7,967 bases of DNA from JBARCX01 sp049794535. GTDB taxonomy: Bacteria > Pseudomonadota > Gammaproteobacteria > Xanthomonadales > Rhodanobacteraceae. Under the pieces are notes generated by a model that was not told the origin of the DNA, did no database searches, and saw only the letters and a program-made list of their open reading frames with translations. Where the stretch lies: positions 1 through 7,967 of the forward strand of contig JBARCX010000076.1 of NCBI GenBank assembly GCA_049794535.1, in the 5' to 3' direction. The first letter of the stretch is position 1; every line of letters begins with the position of its first letter. Below, one piece after another: positions 5,618-7,967 of the stretch. A program made the translations under genes and the position numbers.

Positions 5618-7967
5618 AAGCAGGTTCTCCGGAAGCATCGGCCGGGCTTGGGGCGTGCCCGTAACGCGCGTGGATGATGCTAAACACCACGGGTACGAAA
5701 AGAAGGGTGGCGCCAGTGGCGAACAACAAGCCGCCGATCACTGCACGGCCCAGTGGGGCGTTCTGTTCGCCACCCTCACCAAGACCCAGTGCCATCGGCG
5801 CCATACCGATAATCATCGCCAACGCCGTCATACAAACCGGACGGAAGCGGGCGAAGCCAGCTTCCAGCGCCGCACGTGCAGCATCGCTGTGCTCGGCCAG
5901 ACGTTCACGACAGAAGCTCACCACCAGAATGGAGTTGGCCGTGGCCACACCCATACACATGATGGCGCCGGTCAACGCTGGCACCGATAGCGGCGTGTGG
6001 GTGACGAACAACATCCACACGATGCCAGCCAATGCAGCCGGCAACGCGGTAATGATCACGAACGGATCACTCCACGACTGGAAGTTGACCACGATCAGCA
6101 TGTAGATCAGCAGCACCGCGCCGAGCAGACCGAACAGCAAACCGGAGAAGGCGCTATTCATCGTCTGCACCTGACCCAGCAACGCAATGTGCGAGCCCTT
6201 GGGCAGCGTGCTGGCATTGGCGTCGATCATCTTCTGCACATCGCCCGCCACAGCACCGAGGTCACGCCCTTGGGTTGCTGCATAGATCTGCACCACGGAC
6301 TGAATGTCGTATTGATCGACCACCGCGTTGCTGGCCTGCCGCTTGAGCGTGATGAGGCCACCCAAGACCTGCGCCGGGCCACCCGCGCCACTGACGGGCA
6401 GATTGTTCAACGCCGCCAAGCTATCGAGGTTGTACTGCGGGGTCTGCATCACGATCGGGTAGGACACGCCATTGGCCGGATTCAACCAGTACGTCGGCGC
6501 CACCTGACTGGAACCGGCAAGGTTCACGACCAAGCTGTTGGTGACATCACGCTCGGTGATGCCCAGCAGCTGTGCCTGGGTACGATCCACATTGATGTCA
6601 AAACCTGGATTGGCCTGCGACTCCTGAATGCGTGCATCGACCACGCCGGAGATGTGCTTGATCTGCCCCAGCAGCTTGTTCGCATATTCAAAGTTGGCTG
6701 ACAGGTTAGGACCGCGAATCTGCAGGTCGATCGGTGCCGGCGAACCGAAATTGAGAATCTGGCTGACGATATCCGCAGGCGGGAACGAGAAGGTCACACC
6801 GGGGAATTCACGCGGCAACCGCTCGCGCAGTTCGCGTACATATTCCGCCGTAGGACGATGTCCTTCGTTGAGCGCAATCTGGATATCACCATCCTGCTCG
6901 CCGACCAGACCGGTATTGTTGTACGTGGTGTTGATACCGCTGTTGGACAGGCCGATGTTATCGACCACGGTGCACAACTCCTCGGCAGGAATCACCTTCT
7001 TCACGCTCTGCTCGATGCGCGAGAACAGATCAGAAGTATCTTCCACACGCGTGCCGACCTGCGCACGTACGTGCATCAGGATCTGCCCACCATCCACATC
7101 AGGGAAGAAGTTACGCCCCAGGAATGGCACCAGCAGCATCGAGACCAGCACAAAACCAACGAAGCCGATCACGAAAACCTTGCGATGGCCCATCGCCATA
7201 TCGAGCAACCCGTGATATCCGGCACGCACCTTCTCGAAGCGCGCCTCGAAGGCACGTTGGAAACGCACGAGTGGATTGCGTGAGCGCGGCAATGCTGCGT
7301 TGTTACCGTGTTCGTCGGTATGCGGCGCGTGCGGCTTGAGCAAATACATCGCCATCGTCGGCACCAGCGTGCGCGACAGGATGAACGAGCAGATCATGGC
7401 GAACATCACCGCTTCGGCCATGGGCACGAACAAGTAACGCGCCACACCGTCAAGGAAGAACATCGGCACGAACACGATACAGATACACAGCAGCGACACG
7501 AAGGCTGGCGTCACGATCTGGCGTGCACCATCCATGATCGCCGTCTCCACATCCTTGCCGTGCTCCAGATGCCAGTTGATGTTTTCGATGGTCACCGTGG
7601 CATCGTCGACAAGGATGCCGACCGCCAGTGCCAGGCCACCCAAGGTCATGATGTTGAGCGTTTCGCCGAACAACGACAGCAGGATGATCGCGCCCATGAT
7701 CGCCAACGGAATCGATACGGCGATGATCACCGTCGAGCGCCAGCTGCCCAGGAACAGCAGGATCATCAAGCTGGTCAGCGCCGCAGCGATGACACCTTCA
7801 CGCGCTACGCCACTGATGGCGGCACGTACGAACAGTGATTGATCGCCAATCGGCGCGACTTTCAGGTTATCCGGCAGGATGCCTTTGCTATCCGCCAGAC
7901 GCTGCTTGATACCGCTCACGATGGCCAGCGTCGAAGCCGAGCCATTCTTCAGCACGCTGAGCAACAC
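5607..7967 (-). CDS. RND-family efflux pump permease (AcrB/HAE1-like), 5'-truncated by the window edge
   Basis: The inner-membrane proton-driven transporter of the tripartite system. 786 codons are visible. By alignment to AcrB roughly 265-285 N-terminal residues are missing, so the frame's first codon (GTG) is internal. Visible parts, numbered from the window edge: end of the first periplasmic half (1-50); TM2-TM6 (about 57-212) with GILVDDATVTIENI in TM4; TM7 (about 263-285); the second periplasmic half (286-605) with FPPADIVSQILNFG and the docking/porter folds; TM8-TM12 (about 606-768). The TM4 aspartate pair is at 121-122, and the equivalents of AcrB Arg971 and Thr978 are Arg707 and Thr714 in ARFRPVCMTALAM. 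The position of AcrB Lys940 is Ala677 (GVATANSIL). The protein ends at a TGA inside the adaptor start, and the order pump-adaptor-duct implies one operon whose promoter lies right of the window. The substrate cannot be told; drugs, dyes or solvents are typical of the family. Confidence 0.94.
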   Translation of the reverse strand: MLLSVLKNGSASTLAIVSGIKQRLADSKGILPDNLKVAPIGDQSLFVRAAISGVAREGVIAAALTSLMILLFLGSWRSTVIIAVSIPLAIMGAIILLSLFGETLNIMTLGGLALAVGILVDDATVTIENINWHLEHGKDVETAIMDGARQIVTPAFVSLLCICIVFVPMFFLDGVARYLFVPMAEAVMFAMICSFILSRTLVPTMAMYLLKPHAPHTDEHGNNAALPRSRNPLVRFQRAFEARFEKVRAGYHGLLDMAMGHRKVFVIGFVGFVLVSMLLVPFLGRNFFPDVDGGQILMHVRAQVGTRVEDTSDLFSRIEQSVKKVIPAEELCTVVDNIGLSNSGINTTYNNTGLVGEQDGDIQIALNEGHRPTAEYVRELRERLPREFPGVTFSFPPADIVSQILNFGSPAPIDLQIRGPNLSANFEYANKLLGQIKHISGVVDARIQESQANPGFDINVDRTQAQLLGITERDVTNSLVVNLAGSSQVAPTYWLNPANGVSYPIVMQTPQYNLDSLAALNNLPVSGAGGPAQVLGGLITLKRQASNAVVDQYDIQSVVQIYAATQGRDLGAVAGDVQKMIDANASTLPKGSHIALLGQVQTMNSAFSGLLFGLLGAVLLIYMLIVVNFQSWSDPFVIITALPAALAGIVWMLFVTHTPLSVPALTGAIMCMGVATANSILVVSFCRERLAEHSDAARAALEAGFARFRPVCMTALAMIIGMAPMALGLGEGGEQNAPLGRAVIGGLLFATGATLLFVPVVFSIIHARYGHAPSPADASGEPAYVV
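5627..5630 (-). promoter_or_regulatory. Shine-Dalgarno GGAG that sets the adaptor gene start
   Basis: On the reverse strand GGAG is followed by nine bases and the ATG at 5617. The site lies inside the end of the pump gene, so ribosomes finishing the pump (stop codon at 5609-5607) end within the adaptor's start region. No comparable site precedes the alternative ATG at 5638. Confidence 0.55.

Noticed and set aside
5997..6701. Open frame of 234 codons on the forward strand inside the RND pump gene
   Set aside because: It is antisense to the pump, its His/Gln/Arg-rich composition is typical of the reverse complement of a membrane-protein gene, and it has no plausible ribosome site or domain.
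7308..7838. Forward frame of 176 codons rich in His, Arg, Asp and Gln
   Set aside because: The low-complexity, charged composition mirrors hydrophobic transmembrane codons of the pump on the other strand, so it is a shadow frame.
7965..7967. GTG at the right edge as start of the RND pump
   Set aside because: It falls in the middle of the first periplasmic half (VLLSVLKNGSAS), and roughly a quarter of the usual protein length would be missing, so it is an internal codon.

Overview
The window looks like chromosomal DNA of a high-GC gammaproteobacterium, most likely of the Xanthomonadales/Rhodanobacteraceae type (Dyella, Rhodanobacter and Luteibacter are plausible). The basis is the protein style, the codon use, and the two kinds of GC-rich hairpin repeat between genes. 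This placement is an inference from memory, not a database match.

Layout, left to right: (1) the 3' end of an NAD-type malic enzyme gene (maeA/sfcA family), forward, cut by the left edge. (2) A 161-bp gap filled mostly by a compound hairpin repeat. (3) A reverse gene for a membrane-anchored winged-helix regulator of the CadC/ToxR type with a TolB-like C-terminal domain. (4) A 165-bp divergent promoter region. (5) A forward LysR-type regulator. (6) An 80-bp convergent gap holding a 19-bp stem-loop. (7) A reverse tripartite efflux operon, transcribed from the right edge as RND pump (its 5' end lies outside the window), then membrane-fusion adaptor, then NodT-type outer-membrane lipoprotein.

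The three efflux genes should form one machine spanning both membranes. The RND protein is the proton-driven inner-membrane transporter, the adaptor bridges the periplasm, and the NodT lipoprotein is the exit duct. The genes are packed tightly: with the starts preferred here, both junctions overlap by 11-14 bp, which suggests translational coupling. The operon promoter is not in the window, so neither regulator can be tied to it from sequence alone. The LysR gene is convergent with the operon and divergent from the CadC-like gene.

I see no phage, insertion sequence, CRISPR, tRNA or rRNA. No stretch over 300 bases lacks a gene. I found no clearly new biological system. The points most worth a second look are the pump's missing TM10 lysine in an otherwise conserved proton-relay set, the short TPR-less CadC/TolB-like regulator, and the structured intergenic repeats.
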